Of a stretch of DNA of 52,379 nucleotides, positions 15,581 to 24,848 are shown one piece after another. Location of the stretch: NCBI GenBank assembly GCA_020846745.1, contig JADLDI010000136.1, forward strand, positions 1-52,379, read 5' to 3'. Both the position numbers and the translations under genes were made by a program. The stretch's first letter is position 1. Every line of letters starts with the position of its first letter. Below the pieces are notes generated by a model. That model saw nothing but the letters and a program-made list of their open reading frames with translations, searched no databases and had not been told where the DNA came from. This stretch comes from Bryobacterales bacterium (GTDB taxonomy: Bacteria > Acidobacteriota > Terriglobia > Bryobacterales > Bryobacteraceae).

Positions 15581-17545
15581 ATGCCCAACCCGATCCTCGA
15601 TTCCGGCGACCTCTCCCTGTTCGACGTCCGCACCAAAGCGCCAGGACCTTCCGGCGCGCTCCCGATCACTCCGCAAATGCTCCTCGAAGGCTCCTCCGGC
15701 GACATCTTCGGCTGGTCGCAGAACGCCGGCATGGGGTGGGACCCGCGCAAACTCGGCGGTCCCGAAATGCTGATCCTGTCGACTCACGGCGGCCTCCGCG
15801 ACGGTGAGGGCAAGACGGTGGCGCTCGGCTATCACACCGGACACTTCGAGGTGCACCTGCTTGTCGAAGCCGCCGCCCGCGAGCTCGCCGAACTCGGCGC
15901 TGTGCCCTTTGCCGGCTACTGCAGCGACCCCTGCGACGGCCGCTCGCAAGGCACCACCGGGATGTTCGACTCGCTGCCTTATCGCAACGACGCTGCCGTT
16001 ATCTTCCGCCGCCTCATCCGTTCGCTGCCCACCCGCCGCGGCGTGCTCGGCGTCGCCACCTGCGATAAAGGTCTACCCGCCATGATGATGGCCCTCGCCG
16101 GAACCTTCGACCTTCCCACGGTGCTCGTCCCCGGTGGAGTCACTCTCGGCGCCGAACAAGGGGAGGATGCCGGCAAAGCGCAAACCGTCGGCGCGCGCTA
16201 CGCCCACGGTGAAATAACGCTTGAGTACGCCGCCGAAGTAGCCTGCTCCACCTGTGCATCGCCCGGCGGCGGCTGTCAGTTCCTGGGCACCGCGGCTACC
16301 TCCCAAGTGGTTGGCGAAGCTCTCGGTCTCTCGCTCCCACACTCCGCCCTCGCGCCTTCAGGACTCCCCATCTGGCTCGATATGGGCCGCCGCTCCGCCC
16401 GCGCTCTGATCGGCCTCATGCAGCGCGGTTGGACCACCCGCGACGTGCTCGACGACAAAGCCTTGTGCAACGCCATGGTGCTCCATGCGGCCTTCGGCGG
16501 CTCCACCAACCTGATCCTGCACCTGCCTGCGATCGCCCATGCCGCCAAGCTCAAGCGTCCCACCGTCCAGGACTGGGCCGAAGTGAACCGCCACGTTCCG
16601 CGCCTGGTCGACGTTCTCCCCAACGGTCCCCGCAATCACATCACCGCACAAGTGTTCCTTGCTGGAGCTGTACCGGAGGCGATGCTTGAATTACGCAAGG
16701 CCGGTCTGCTGGAACTCGATGCGAAGACGGTTACGGGCGAATCCCTCGACCACGTCCTCGACTGGTGGGAACAATGCGAACGCCGTCACGCCCTCCGCAA
16801 GCTGCTCACCGACCGCGACGGCATCGACCCTAACAAGGTCATCATGGACCGCGACACCGCCCGCAGCGCCGGACTCACTTCCACCGTCTGCTTTCCCACC
16901 GGCAACCTCACCCCCGGCGGCTCCGTCGTCAAAAGCACCTCGATCGACCCATCGGTGGTGGACGCCGACGGCATCTACCGCAAAACCGGACCCGCCCGCG
17001 TCTTCCTTGCCGAAAAGGACGCCATCGCCGCGATCAAATCGCACCGCATTCAGGCCGGCGATGTCATGGTTTTGATCTGCCGCGGACCGTTAGGCTCCGG
17101 TATGGAAGAAACCTACCAGATCACCTCTGCGCTCAAACATCTGCCGTTCGGCAAACACGTCGCCCTGCTCACCGACGCCCGCTTCTCCGGCGTCTCCACC
17201 GGCGCCTGCATCGGCCACATGACCCCCGAAGCCTTAGCCGGCGGTCCGCTGGCGAAGGTGCGCGACGGCGACATCATCGAAATCGTAATTGACCGCAACA
17301 CGCTCACCGGAACTGTCAACCTGGTAGGCGAGAACGGCGTACACGAGTCTTGCGAACAAGGATCGAAAATCCTGGCCGCCCGCGCCAATCGCCCGGACCT
17401 CCACGCGGACCCGAACCTCCCCCCCGAATCCCGCATCTGGGCCGCCCTCCAGGAAGTCTCCGGCGGTACATGGGGTGGCTGCGTCTACGATGCCGACGCC
17501 ATTCTAAGAGTAATCGAGGCCGGCCGCGAAGCCCTCAACGCATAG
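15581..17545 (+). CDS. yjhG: YjhG/YagF-type sugar acid (D-xylonate) dehydratase
   Basis: 654 aa, close to the 655 aa of E. coli YjhG and collinear with it as I recall that sequence. IlvD/Edd superfamily, dehydrating a sugar acid such as D-xylonate to 2-keto-3-deoxy-D-xylonate, with an Fe-S cluster. SDPCDGRSQGTTGMFDS has Cys118, ATCDKGLPAMMMAL has Cys161, and CSTCASPGGGCQF follows near 227-239. TDARFSGVSTGACIGH near 537-552 is the C-terminal family motif. With the FAH-family and aldehyde dehydrogenase genes it gives the lower steps of the Weimberg pathway. Broken TA genes and a deleted copy of its own 3' part precede it. Confidence 0.92.
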   Translation: MPNPILDSGDLSLFDVRTKAPGPSGALPITPQMLLEGSSGDIFGWSQNAGMGWDPRKLGGPEMLILSTHGGLRDGEGKTVALGYHTGHFEVHLLVEAAARELAELGAVPFAGYCSDPCDGRSQGTTGMFDSLPYRNDAAVIFRRLIRSLPTRRGVLGVATCDKGLPAMMMALAGTFDLPTVLVPGGVTLGAEQGEDAGKAQTVGARYAHGEITLEYAAEVACSTCASPGGGCQFLGTAATSQVVGEALGLSLPHSALAPSGLPIWLDMGRRSARALIGLMQRGWTTRDVLDDKALCNAMVLHAAFGGSTNLILHLPAIAHAAKLKRPTVQDWAEVNRHVPRLVDVLPNGPRNHITAQVFLAGAVPEAMLELRKAGLLELDAKTVTGESLDHVLDWWEQCERRHALRKLLTDRDGIDPNKVIMDRDTARSAGLTSTVCFPTGNLTPGGSVVKSTSIDPSVVDADGIYRKTGPARVFLAEKDAIAAIKSHRIQAGDVMVLICRGPLGSGMEETYQITSALKHLPFGKHVALLTDARFSGVSTGACIGHMTPEALAGGPLAKVRDGDIIEIVIDRNTLTGTVNLVGENGVHESCEQGSKILAARANRPDLHADPNLPPESRIWAALQEVSGGTWGGCVYDADAILRVIEAGREALNA

Positions 17546-17584
17546 GTGAACCAGAGCTAATATTTGAAAAGAGGAGTTCGAAGT

Positions 17585-18625
17585 ATGGCCGCACTGGCGA
17601 GCGAACTCGAGAAACGGGTGGTGGAATCCACTTTAGTGGAACCCCTGAGCGGTGGGCGGATCCGTTGTCTGGCGTGCGGGCTGCGATGCCCGATTTTTCC
17701 GGGGATGCAGGGGGTGTGCAAGGTCCGGTTCCACAGGGACGGGAAACTGTACGCGCCGTTTGGATATGTGGCGGGCGTGAACGCGGACCCGATTGAAAAG
17801 AAACCATTTTTCCACGTACGGCCGGGTAGTACGGCGTTCTCGTTCGGGATGCTGGGGTGCGACTTGCACTGCGGGTATTGCCAGAACTGGGTGACCTCGC
17901 AGGCCTTGCGCGACCCGGAGGCGACGACACGGTTGCACGAGGTGAGCGCCGCCGAGATTGTGGATATGGCGGTGCGGACACACTCGGAGACGGTGGTCAG
18001 CACGTACAACGAGCCGTTGATTACGGCCGAGTGGGCTGTCGCGGTGTTTGAAGAGGCGAAGGCGCGCGGGCTGCGGACCGGGTTTGTTTCGAACGGCAAC
18101 GCGACGCCCGAGGTGCTCAAGTATCTGCGGCCGCACCTCGATCTGTTCAAAGTGGATCTGAAGGCGTTTCGCGATCCGGCGTACCGGCAATTAGGCGGGC
18201 GGCTGCAATCGGTGCTCGATTCGCTGGGGATGATCCACGAGATGGGCTTTTGGCTCGAAGTGGTGACGTTACTGGTGCCCGGTTTCAACGACAGCGAAAA
18301 CGAGCTGCGGGAGATGGCACGGTTTCTGGCTGGTATTTCGCCGGATATCCCGTGGCATGTGACTGCGTTCCATAAGGATTATCGAATGACCTCGCCGGAA
18401 GACACGACACCGGAGGACTTGGCACGAGCGGCGCGGATCGGGCGTGAGGCGGGCTTACGGTTCGTGTATGCGGGGAACCGGCCGGGTGCGGTAGGGAACG
18501 GTGAGGATACGCAATGTCCGGCGTGCGAACGGACACTCATCCGGCGTGTGGGATTTCGCGTACTGGAAAACCGGCTGCAAGGGGGAAGGTGTAGTTGCGG
18601 AGAGACGATACCAGGAGTTTGGTAA
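17585..18625 (+). CDS. amrS: AmmeMemoRadiSam system radical SAM enzyme
   Basis: 346 aa from ATG 17585, selected over an ATG at 17564 because GAGGAG lies 8-9 nt before it. The radical SAM motif is GCDLHCGYCQN (Cys92, Cys96, Cys99). N-terminal cysteines CLACGLRC and C45 precede it, and two Cys pairs (CPAC, CSCG) close the protein. The product family always occurs with Memo and AMMECR1 proteins and its reaction is not established as far as I know. It overlaps the next gene by 1 nt (TAATG), so the two are translationally coupled. Codon use is strongly G-ending, unlike the dehydratase just upstream. Confidence 0.93.
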   Translation: MAALASELEKRVVESTLVEPLSGGRIRCLACGLRCPIFPGMQGVCKVRFHRDGKLYAPFGYVAGVNADPIEKKPFFHVRPGSTAFSFGMLGCDLHCGYCQNWVTSQALRDPEATTRLHEVSAAEIVDMAVRTHSETVVSTYNEPLITAEWAVAVFEEAKARGLRTGFVSNGNATPEVLKYLRPHLDLFKVDLKAFRDPAYRQLGGRLQSVLDSLGMIHEMGFWLEVVTLLVPGFNDSENELREMARFLAGISPDIPWHVTAFHKDYRMTSPEDTTPEDLARAARIGREAGLRFVYAGNRPGAVGNGEDTQCPACERTLIRRVGFRVLENRLQGGRCSCGETIPGVW

Positions 18626-20040
18626 TGGCCGAGGTACATGAGTCACCGTATTGCGGGTCGTGGTATCCGGGGGACCGGCAACGGCTGACGGAGTTGTTGG
18701 AGGCGCTCAAGGAGCGGTCGGAGTCGCGGATAGGCTTGGCGCAGTTGAAGAATCCGGTGGGATTCGTGGTACCGCATGCGGGCCTCGAATACTCGGGGAC
18801 GGTGGCCCAGGCGGCGTACCGTGCATTGCGGGCCGCGCGGCCGAAGCGGGTGTGGCTACTTGGGTTTTCGCATAGCGGCGGTCCGGATGCGGTAATGACG
18901 ACGGATGTTCGCGAATACGCGACGCCGCTGGGGAACGTGGCGGTAGAGCCGAGCCCGATGCCGTTCGAGCGGGGCAGGGAAGAGTGGCTGTGCGACCACT
19001 CGGTAGAAATTCAACTACCGCTGCTGCGGCACTCTGTACCGGATGCGCAGATTATTCCTTTGTACGTAGGGCGGCTGGACCGCGAGCGACGCGTGGCGGC
19101 GGCGGAGCGTTTGGCGTCGTTGTACCGGGAGGGCGACGTGTTTGTAGCGTCGTCGGACTTCACCCATTTCGGACGGGCATTCGGATATCAGCCGTTTCCG
19201 GTGGACCAGCAGACGAAGGCTCATCTTGAGCACTTGGATGGCGGACTGATGGAAGCCGCCTCATCGTTGGATGCAGACTACTGGATGAGCGCGCTGGAAC
19301 GGAAGCACGCCACGGTATGCGGGCGGGAGCCGATCGCGCTGCTGATCGACACGATGCGGCGTTTGCCGGTGGGAGAAGTGTTCCAAAAACGGCTCGACTA
19401 TCAAACGTCCGGGGATCTGACGGGGGATTTTGCACATTCGGTGAGCTATGCGGCACTGGGCTACTATCCGGCAAGTTCGTTCGCGGTAGATGAGCGGGAA
19501 CAGCGGCTGCTGATTGAGAGTTCGATCGCGACGCTGGACCGGCTGTTCCGGACAGGGGATCGGGATCCGGTGGTGGTGGAAGAGCCGCCGGCGGCGCTGG
19601 ATGCGCGGATAGGCGCCTTTGTGACGCTGTACCGGAAGGGTGAGTTGTGCGGGTGTATCGGGCGGTTAGAGCCGTCGGAGCCGTTGCGCGAGTTGATTCC
19701 GGAGTTGACGCTGTCGGCGGCGTTGGACGATTACCGGTTCGAGCACGGAAGGCTGCCGGTGGAGGACATGCAGGTGGAAGTGTCGCTGTTGACGCCGCTC
19801 AAACCGGTACAGTCCGCTGAGGCGTTTGTGTTGGGTGAGCATGGCGCGGTGTTGGAGAGCGGGTCGCACCGGGCGCTGTTGCTGCCGCAGGTGGCGGAGG
19901 AGTATGGTTTGTCGCGCGACGACTTCTTCCGGTCATTGGGCCGCAAAGCGGGATTGGAGTGGGATAAGTTACGGGACGGAGAGTACAAGCTATCTGTGTT
20001 CCGGGCGGCTCGGTTCACATCCGGGCGTGTGTTAAGTTAG
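18625..20040 (+). CDS. Memo-AMMECR1 fusion protein (AmmeMemoRadiSam proteins B and A)
   Basis: 471 aa from ATG 18625, with CAGGAG upstream. Residues 1 to about 285 are a Memo-like domain (dioxygenase-related fold): SWYPGD at the start, VVPHAGLEYSG, DHSVEIQLPLL and SSDFTHFGR carry the conserved metal-site His/Asp. Residues from about 295 are an AMMECR1 domain with ELCGCIGRLEP. Fusion of the two is known in bacteria. Coupling to the radical SAM gene supports a single enzyme system that modifies an unknown target. The NusG-like gene 37 nt downstream may be in the same transcript. Confidence 0.93.
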   Translation: MAEVHESPYCGSWYPGDRQRLTELLEALKERSESRIGLAQLKNPVGFVVPHAGLEYSGTVAQAAYRALRAARPKRVWLLGFSHSGGPDAVMTTDVREYATPLGNVAVEPSPMPFERGREEWLCDHSVEIQLPLLRHSVPDAQIIPLYVGRLDRERRVAAAERLASLYREGDVFVASSDFTHFGRAFGYQPFPVDQQTKAHLEHLDGGLMEAASSLDADYWMSALERKHATVCGREPIALLIDTMRRLPVGEVFQKRLDYQTSGDLTGDFAHSVSYAALGYYPASSFAVDEREQRLLIESSIATLDRLFRTGDRDPVVVEEPPAALDARIGAFVTLYRKGELCGCIGRLEPSEPLRELIPELTLSAALDDYRFEHGRLPVEDMQVEVSLLTPLKPVQSAEAFVLGEHGAVLESGSHRALLLPQVAEEYGLSRDDFFRSLGRKAGLEWDKLRDGEYKLSVFRAARFTSGRVLS

Positions 20041-20077
20041 GAGTTCTACAAGGTCTTTACAAGCCGGAGTTGATAGG

Positions 20078-20623
20078 GTGGAGAACGAAGATAGCCGTCT
20101 GGCAGAGCCTGGCGGAGGTTTGAATGGCTCTGCATGGTATGCGATCCAAGTAAAAACTACTTGGGAAAAGCAAGCGGGACAACTGCTTGAAAACAAGGGG
20201 TACGAGATATTCGTGCCACTGCGAAAGACGAAGCGTAAGTGGTCTGACCGGACGAAAGAGATGGAAGTCCCGTTATTCCCGAGTTACATCTTCGGGCGGT
20301 TCGATGCTAAGAACCGGTTACCGATTCTGACCACGCCCGCGGTATTCGGGATCGTGTCCGCAGGCAAGCAGTTATTGCCGGTACCGGACGAGCAGGTGGA
20401 AGCGATCCAGAACTTGATCAAGTCTGGCGTCTCCATATTATCCTCACCATTCCTGAAGATCGGGCAGCGGGTTGTCGTGGAGGGCGGCGCGCTGGACGGG
20501 CAGAAGGGGATTCTGACACGGTTCAAGAACTCGTGGCGCGTGGTGATCTCAGTAGACCTGATCCAGCAGGCGGTGGCGGTGGAAGTGGACCGGGAACAGG
20601 TGCGAGTGATCGAGAAGGCGTAG
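20078..20623 (+). CDS. NusG/UpxY-like transcription antitermination factor
   Basis: 181 aa from GTG 20078. NGN domain at about 18-120 (SAWYAIQVKTTWEKQAGQLLE, then EVPLFPSYIFGRF) and a KOW domain at about 130-178 (FLKIGQRVVVEGGALDGQKGIL). This is the specialised-paralogue form (RfaH/UpxY/LoaP), not housekeeping NusG, which would sit next to secE and rplK. Such factors usually head long polysaccharide operons and act on nascent transcripts. Here no such operon follows: the next genes are on the other strand. It lies 37 nt after the Memo-AMMECR1 gene. Confidence 0.88.
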   Translation: MENEDSRLAEPGGGLNGSAWYAIQVKTTWEKQAGQLLENKGYEIFVPLRKTKRKWSDRTKEMEVPLFPSYIFGRFDAKNRLPILTTPAVFGIVSAGKQLLPVPDEQVEAIQNLIKSGVSILSSPFLKIGQRVVVEGGALDGQKGILTRFKNSWRVVISVDLIQQAVAVEVDREQVRVIEKA

Positions 20624-20655
20624 GCAGCGGGCTCATCATCTGGTTGAAAGACGGC

Positions 20656-21177
20656 TTATTTCGAGCGTAATGCCGGCGCTAGCGTCGCGCTTGGCTGTAA
20701 CGAGTTGGATGGCGGGTCGGGCAGCAGATGTTGGGGGTCGTTGATGCGGATAATGAGCGGGTAGCCGCGTTCGGCTTTGAGGGTGACGGGAGCGGCGTCG
20801 TTGTCGGCGTCCATTTCGAGGCGATTGGCGTTGCGGCTCCAGAGGCACTTGTCGACAGACAGCGGGTCGGACGAGGTGACGCAGAGTTGGACGATGGCGG
20901 AGGTGGGGATGCCGTGGAAGGAGAAAGCGCCGCCGGAGTCCGACTGGATGCGCGAGTTGAAAGCGGCGCGCGCGACGGCGATAGGATTGACGGTGGTGGG
21001 GCCTTGGCCGGGACGTGGACGGGGCGAAAGGCCGCGCATATGCACGGAGACGCGGGCGCCTGGGACGGCGCGGCCGTCTTCATCCACCACTTTGCCGGTA
21101 ATGCGGCGGGCGGCTTGGAGGTGGGGTGTGGCGAGGGTAAGGGCGGTCAGGACAAATACACTTGTTCTCGCGGTCAT
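20656..21177 (-). CDS. Secreted protein with carboxypeptidase-regulatory-like domain
   Basis: 173 aa from ATG 21177, with AAGGAG 9 nt upstream. A signal peptide (TSVFVLTALTLATPHLQAA) precedes a CarboxypepD_reg-like fold (RRITGKVVDEDGRAVPGARVSV), and the rest contains FSFHGIPTSAIVQL typical of such beta-sandwiches. It follows the 21192-23021 gene by 14 nt, so it is probably the last gene of the minus-strand group of secreted proteins. Exact role unknown. Confidence 0.75.
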   Translation of the reverse strand: MTARTSVFVLTALTLATPHLQAARRITGKVVDEDGRAVPGARVSVHMRGLSPRPRPGQGPTTVNPIAVARAAFNSRIQSDSGGAFSFHGIPTSAIVQLCVTSSDPLSVDKCLWSRNANRLEMDADNDAAPVTLKAERGYPLIIRINDPQHLLPDPPSNSLQPSATLAPALRSK

Positions 21178-21191
21178 CTTTGATCTCCTTT

Positions 21192-23021
21192 TCAGTCTTG
21201 AGTAATGGGGATACTTATTAGTAAGGGCGCGGTGTCGCTGTCGCACCAGATCCTTGTCCAACGGCGCCCCGCGTCGGTTTGTGCGCCGGTCAGGTCCGGT
21301 ACGCGAAAAGCGATCTCCGACAGTCCGATAGAGCCGGGGAGTGGGCCAACGTAAAGAGTTTCAAGCGGGCCCTTGGTGGTGAAGCAGGAGTAACCGACCG
21401 GGTTACGTTCTACGGCCGGCATGCCGGTGACGCCGGGCGGTTGCGGCACGCCGGAAACAACCATGCGGAGCACTTCATGCGACCGGGCACGGCGGGCCAA
21501 GGTGACCGGAGTGCCGTCTTCTCGGAGAGGGCCGGGCGCCAACGCCTCCGCGTAGTAGGAGAGCGGAAGCTTCAATGGCGCCAACTGAAGTGGGCTTTCG
21601 TTGGGAACCTTTACGACGAGTGGATACTCAAAGAGGCTGTCAGGTTGGAACTGGAACTCCCAAGGCACTTGGAAGTCAATTTCAGTCGGACTAACCCGCG
21701 TGACGATCATGGGTTTGCCCTGGAACTCGACTTCAACCCCCGCCAAGGACGTGGTGGCGGGAAAGTGATCCGGCACGACAGTCGAAGTCGCAAATCCGCC
21801 GCCGTAAAGACGCACGAGGGCGCCGGGATGACCGCTGCCGGCAAGCCGCTCGACAGACGGCGTCCGCGGCAACAGATCTTCCGTTCTACTTGTGGCCCGA
21901 TCAATCCGAAGAAGGCGTCCGGAATTCGTCACCGCGAAGACAACTTGGGCGTCGCCCGAAAGCACGGCCTCACGGTACCCTTCTTCGACATAGCCAAACC
22001 ACTCGCCTTGTCCTTCTGGCTGATCTGTGGGCGCGAGATAGAGCCACTGGCGCGGTTTGTCGACAGCTTCGCGTCCGAGGACGAGAGCATGGCGCCCGGA
22101 ATAGTCGATTGACGCGCCGTACATCGGCTCAGGCAAGGCGACGAACGAGAATAGCGTGCTATCTCCGGAGAAATCAGGTGGACCGTACTCTTCGGTTTCG
22201 GCATCCGTGAACAGGACGCGCTCTTGGCCGGTTGCGAGGTCGAGAGAGAAGAATCGCCGAGGCATTCCTTGTTGGTACAGGGACTCGTAGACGACGACTT
22301 TGCCGTTGCCGCTGATCATCGGCGCCATCACAGGGACGGAGGCGGGCAGTAGCTGTTCGCGCGTGCTGCGCTGGCCGTTCGGCTGCAGGCGACCGATTTC
22401 GGCTAAGCGGAAATCGTACGCAGAGTACACTGCCGCGGCATCGTCGGCAATAACATGCCGCTTGGCGATCGTCCAAGCGAGAGCGGAGTCGCGGCTAGCT
22501 CCGGCGAACTCAGAATTCAAGCCGACACTGGACGTAATCGGTTGGTCGATTCGAATACTACTGCGATTAAAGACAAGGAACCGCCCATTGGGGCTTAGCG
22601 ACGTTCGATGCGGCTGTAAGTCGACCCCACCCTCAATTACTCGTATCTCATCGCCGCTACCGTCTATGACCGAGGCCGCGACTATTGTCGGAGGCGACAG
22701 GCCAACACAACGGCAATCGCGGTAGCCGGTAAACGAAAGGAGTCCGTCGGCGGCAACGGAAGGATAGCGCAGTTCGTAGTAGTTACTCGCAATGCCGTTG
22801 CGGGGCATCGGTGTGGTCCACTCCCTTGTGCGAGCAAGGAAGGTCTTTACGCCGGTCTCTCTGGTCCATCGGAACATTTTCGAATGCGGCTCAGTGCTGG
22901 TTTCCGGTTGGATAAGGCGGCTGCTGAAGTAGAGTTCGCTGCCGTTGTGATTGGTGGCGAGGTCGGTAACTTCGGCGAGAGCGACGGTGCTAAGTGTAAG
23001 TAAGCCTATTAAAACCCGCAT
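21192..23021 (-). CDS. Secreted TIGR03437-type protein with N-terminal propeller-like region, paralogue 2
   Basis: 609 aa. A signal peptide (MRVLIGLLTLSTVALA) is followed by repeated short beta segments that look like a TolB/WD-like propeller (LATNHNGSELYFSS, VMAPMISGNGKVVVYESLY, PDFSGDSTLFSF). The C-terminal part from about residue 380 (SGHPGALVRLYGGGFA, then EVEFQGKPMIVTRVSPTEIDFQVPWEF) matches the Solibacter-type TIGR03437 domain. It is a close paralogue of the product of 23036-24838 along its whole length, with several blocks nearly identical. It starts 14 nt after that gene ends. Function unknown; extracytoplasmic. Confidence 0.85.
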   Translation of the reverse strand: MRVLIGLLTLSTVALAEVTDLATNHNGSELYFSSRLIQPETSTEPHSKMFRWTRETGVKTFLARTREWTTPMPRNGIASNYYELRYPSVAADGLLSFTGYRDCRCVGLSPPTIVAASVIDGSGDEIRVIEGGVDLQPHRTSLSPNGRFLVFNRSSIRIDQPITSSVGLNSEFAGASRDSALAWTIAKRHVIADDAAAVYSAYDFRLAEIGRLQPNGQRSTREQLLPASVPVMAPMISGNGKVVVYESLYQQGMPRRFFSLDLATGQERVLFTDAETEEYGPPDFSGDSTLFSFVALPEPMYGASIDYSGRHALVLGREAVDKPRQWLYLAPTDQPEGQGEWFGYVEEGYREAVLSGDAQVVFAVTNSGRLLRIDRATSRTEDLLPRTPSVERLAGSGHPGALVRLYGGGFATSTVVPDHFPATTSLAGVEVEFQGKPMIVTRVSPTEIDFQVPWEFQFQPDSLFEYPLVVKVPNESPLQLAPLKLPLSYYAEALAPGPLREDGTPVTLARRARSHEVLRMVVSGVPQPPGVTGMPAVERNPVGYSCFTTKGPLETLYVGPLPGSIGLSEIAFRVPDLTGAQTDAGRRWTRIWCDSDTAPLLISIPITQD

Positions 23022-23035
23022 GTTCGCACTTTAGT

Positions 23036-24838
23036 TCAATCCTTCTCGACCGGCAGGTCCACGGCTATGATTTGCCCAGGTTCGCCGCACCTTAACGTCG
23101 TCCACCGCCGGCCGGCGTCATTCTGGGTACCGGTCAAATCGGGCAGTTTGACGACCAATTCGCCCAAGCCTACTGTGCCCGGCAAGGGCCCTGCGTACAG
23201 CGTCTCCGCGGGCCGATTACCGGCACGGCAGGGGAAGTCGATGGGCTTGCGTTCCGCAGCGGGCATTCCGGTAAGACCTGCCGGCAGAGGCAGGCCGGAA
23301 ACTGTCATGCGCAGGGTCTCGTATGACCGGACGCGCCGCGCCAATGTAACAGGAGTGCCATCCTCGCGTAAGGGGCCAGGTGGCAGAACTGACGGCGACC
23401 TATCGTAAATCCATTTGAGCGGTGCCAAGTGAAGAGGGCTGTCGCTGGGCACTTTAACCACGAGTGGCGATTCATAGAACTCGTTGGTTGGTTGTAGTAC
23501 GAAATCCCAGGGGATCTGCAAGTCGATCTGCGTGGGGCTCACTCTGGTAACCGTCAATCGCCTTCCCTGGAACTCGATTTCGACTCCGGCAAGCAAGGTA
23601 GTCGCGGGGTAAGTCAGCGGTAATTTCGTTTCGGTTGCGAATCCGCCCCCATACACTCGCACAAGAGAGCCCGGCGAGACACTCCCGAGAATATTCGTCA
23701 CAGACGGAGTGCGTGGCAGTAACTCTTCAGTTAGATTGGAAGACCGATCGATGCGGATGAGGCGTCCGGAATTGGTGACTGCAAAGATCACTTCGGCGTC
23801 GCCAGAAATCACGGCCTCACTATAACCCTCTTCGACATAGCCAAACCACTCGCCCCCACCTTCGCCGCGATCCGTAGGAGCGAGATAGAGCCACTGACGC
23901 GGCTTGTCAACGGCTTCGCGGCCGAGAAGTAGGACGTAGCGGCCAGCATGATCGATGGAAGCGCCGTACATCGGTTCAGGTGTCGGGACAGGTGAATTTA
24001 GGGGCCTGTCGCTTAAGAAATCAGGCGCGCCGTAATCTTCTGTCTGTGCGTCGGTGAACAGCAACCGTTCTTCGCCCGTTATCAGGTTGAGAGAGAAGAA
24101 CCGGCGCTGCATTCCCTGTTCGTACAGCGACTCGTAAACAACCACTTTGCCATTACCGCTAATCATCGGCGCCATCACAGGCACAGAAGCAGGTAGCAGT
24201 TGCTCGCGGGTGCTGCGCCCATTATCGGGGTCATATCGACCAATGGCGGCCAGGCGGAAGTTGGCGCCGGAATACACCGCTGTTCCGTCGTCGGCGACGA
24301 CACTACGCTTAGCCGTGCGTCCCAAGCTGACGACGGCGGCCCTGGGCTCAACGTAATAGCTCCTTCCTGGAACAACGAAATATAGCCCGTTGGGACTTAG
24401 CACCGTGCGGTAGAGCGGTAGACGCAGGTCAGAGGTGCTAAGTTCGATTTCACGCGCTGTCGTGCCATCGGATTGCAATACTAATGCTGCAATCAGGTTG
24501 GGCCGTGCCAAGGCCGCCCCCAACTGGCTATCCCGATAACCGGTAACAGAGATTCGCCCGTTTGCTGCCACGCTTGGGAAACGGAGGTCGTAGTAGTTAC
24601 TCAGTATGCCGTTTCTGTACCAAGGTGTTGTCCATTCTCTGTTCCGCGCTATGTAGGTCTGTACTCCTCTATCTGGAGTCCAGCGGAAGATCTTTGAATG
24701 CGGTGTGGCAGTTTCAGGATGAATCAGACCACTGCTGAAATACACTTCCGTACCGTCGTGGTTGCTGGCAAGGTCTGCGATTCGCGCGAAGGGCGGCAGG
24801 ATCACTTGCGCGAGCAGGATCAGGGCTAGGGCTACCAT
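23036..24838 (-). CDS. Secreted TIGR03437-type protein with N-terminal propeller-like region, paralogue 1
   Basis: 600 aa from ATG 24838, preceded by AAGGAG at the right distance; the upstream in-frame extension is rejected. Signal peptide (ALILLAQVILPPFARIA), then the same propeller-like repeats and TIGR03437-like C terminus as the next gene. Shared blocks include REQLLPASVPVMAPMISGNG and GYVEEGYSEAVISGDAEV. The pair looks like a tandem duplication that has diverged. The C-terminal domain is a lineage marker for Solibacter/Bryobacter. Function unknown. Confidence 0.85.
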   Translation of the reverse strand: MVALALILLAQVILPPFARIADLASNHDGTEVYFSSGLIHPETATPHSKIFRWTPDRGVQTYIARNREWTTPWYRNGILSNYYDLRFPSVAANGRISVTGYRDSQLGAALARPNLIAALVLQSDGTTAREIELSTSDLRLPLYRTVLSPNGLYFVVPGRSYYVEPRAAVVSLGRTAKRSVVADDGTAVYSGANFRLAAIGRYDPDNGRSTREQLLPASVPVMAPMISGNGKVVVYESLYEQGMQRRFFSLNLITGEERLLFTDAQTEDYGAPDFLSDRPLNSPVPTPEPMYGASIDHAGRYVLLLGREAVDKPRQWLYLAPTDRGEGGGEWFGYVEEGYSEAVISGDAEVIFAVTNSGRLIRIDRSSNLTEELLPRTPSVTNILGSVSPGSLVRVYGGGFATETKLPLTYPATTLLAGVEIEFQGRRLTVTRVSPTQIDLQIPWDFVLQPTNEFYESPLVVKVPSDSPLHLAPLKWIYDRSPSVLPPGPLREDGTPVTLARRVRSYETLRMTVSGLPLPAGLTGMPAAERKPIDFPCRAGNRPAETLYAGPLPGTVGLGELVVKLPDLTGTQNDAGRRWTTLRCGEPGQIIAVDLPVEKD

Positions 24839-24848
24839 GTTGCGCTCC

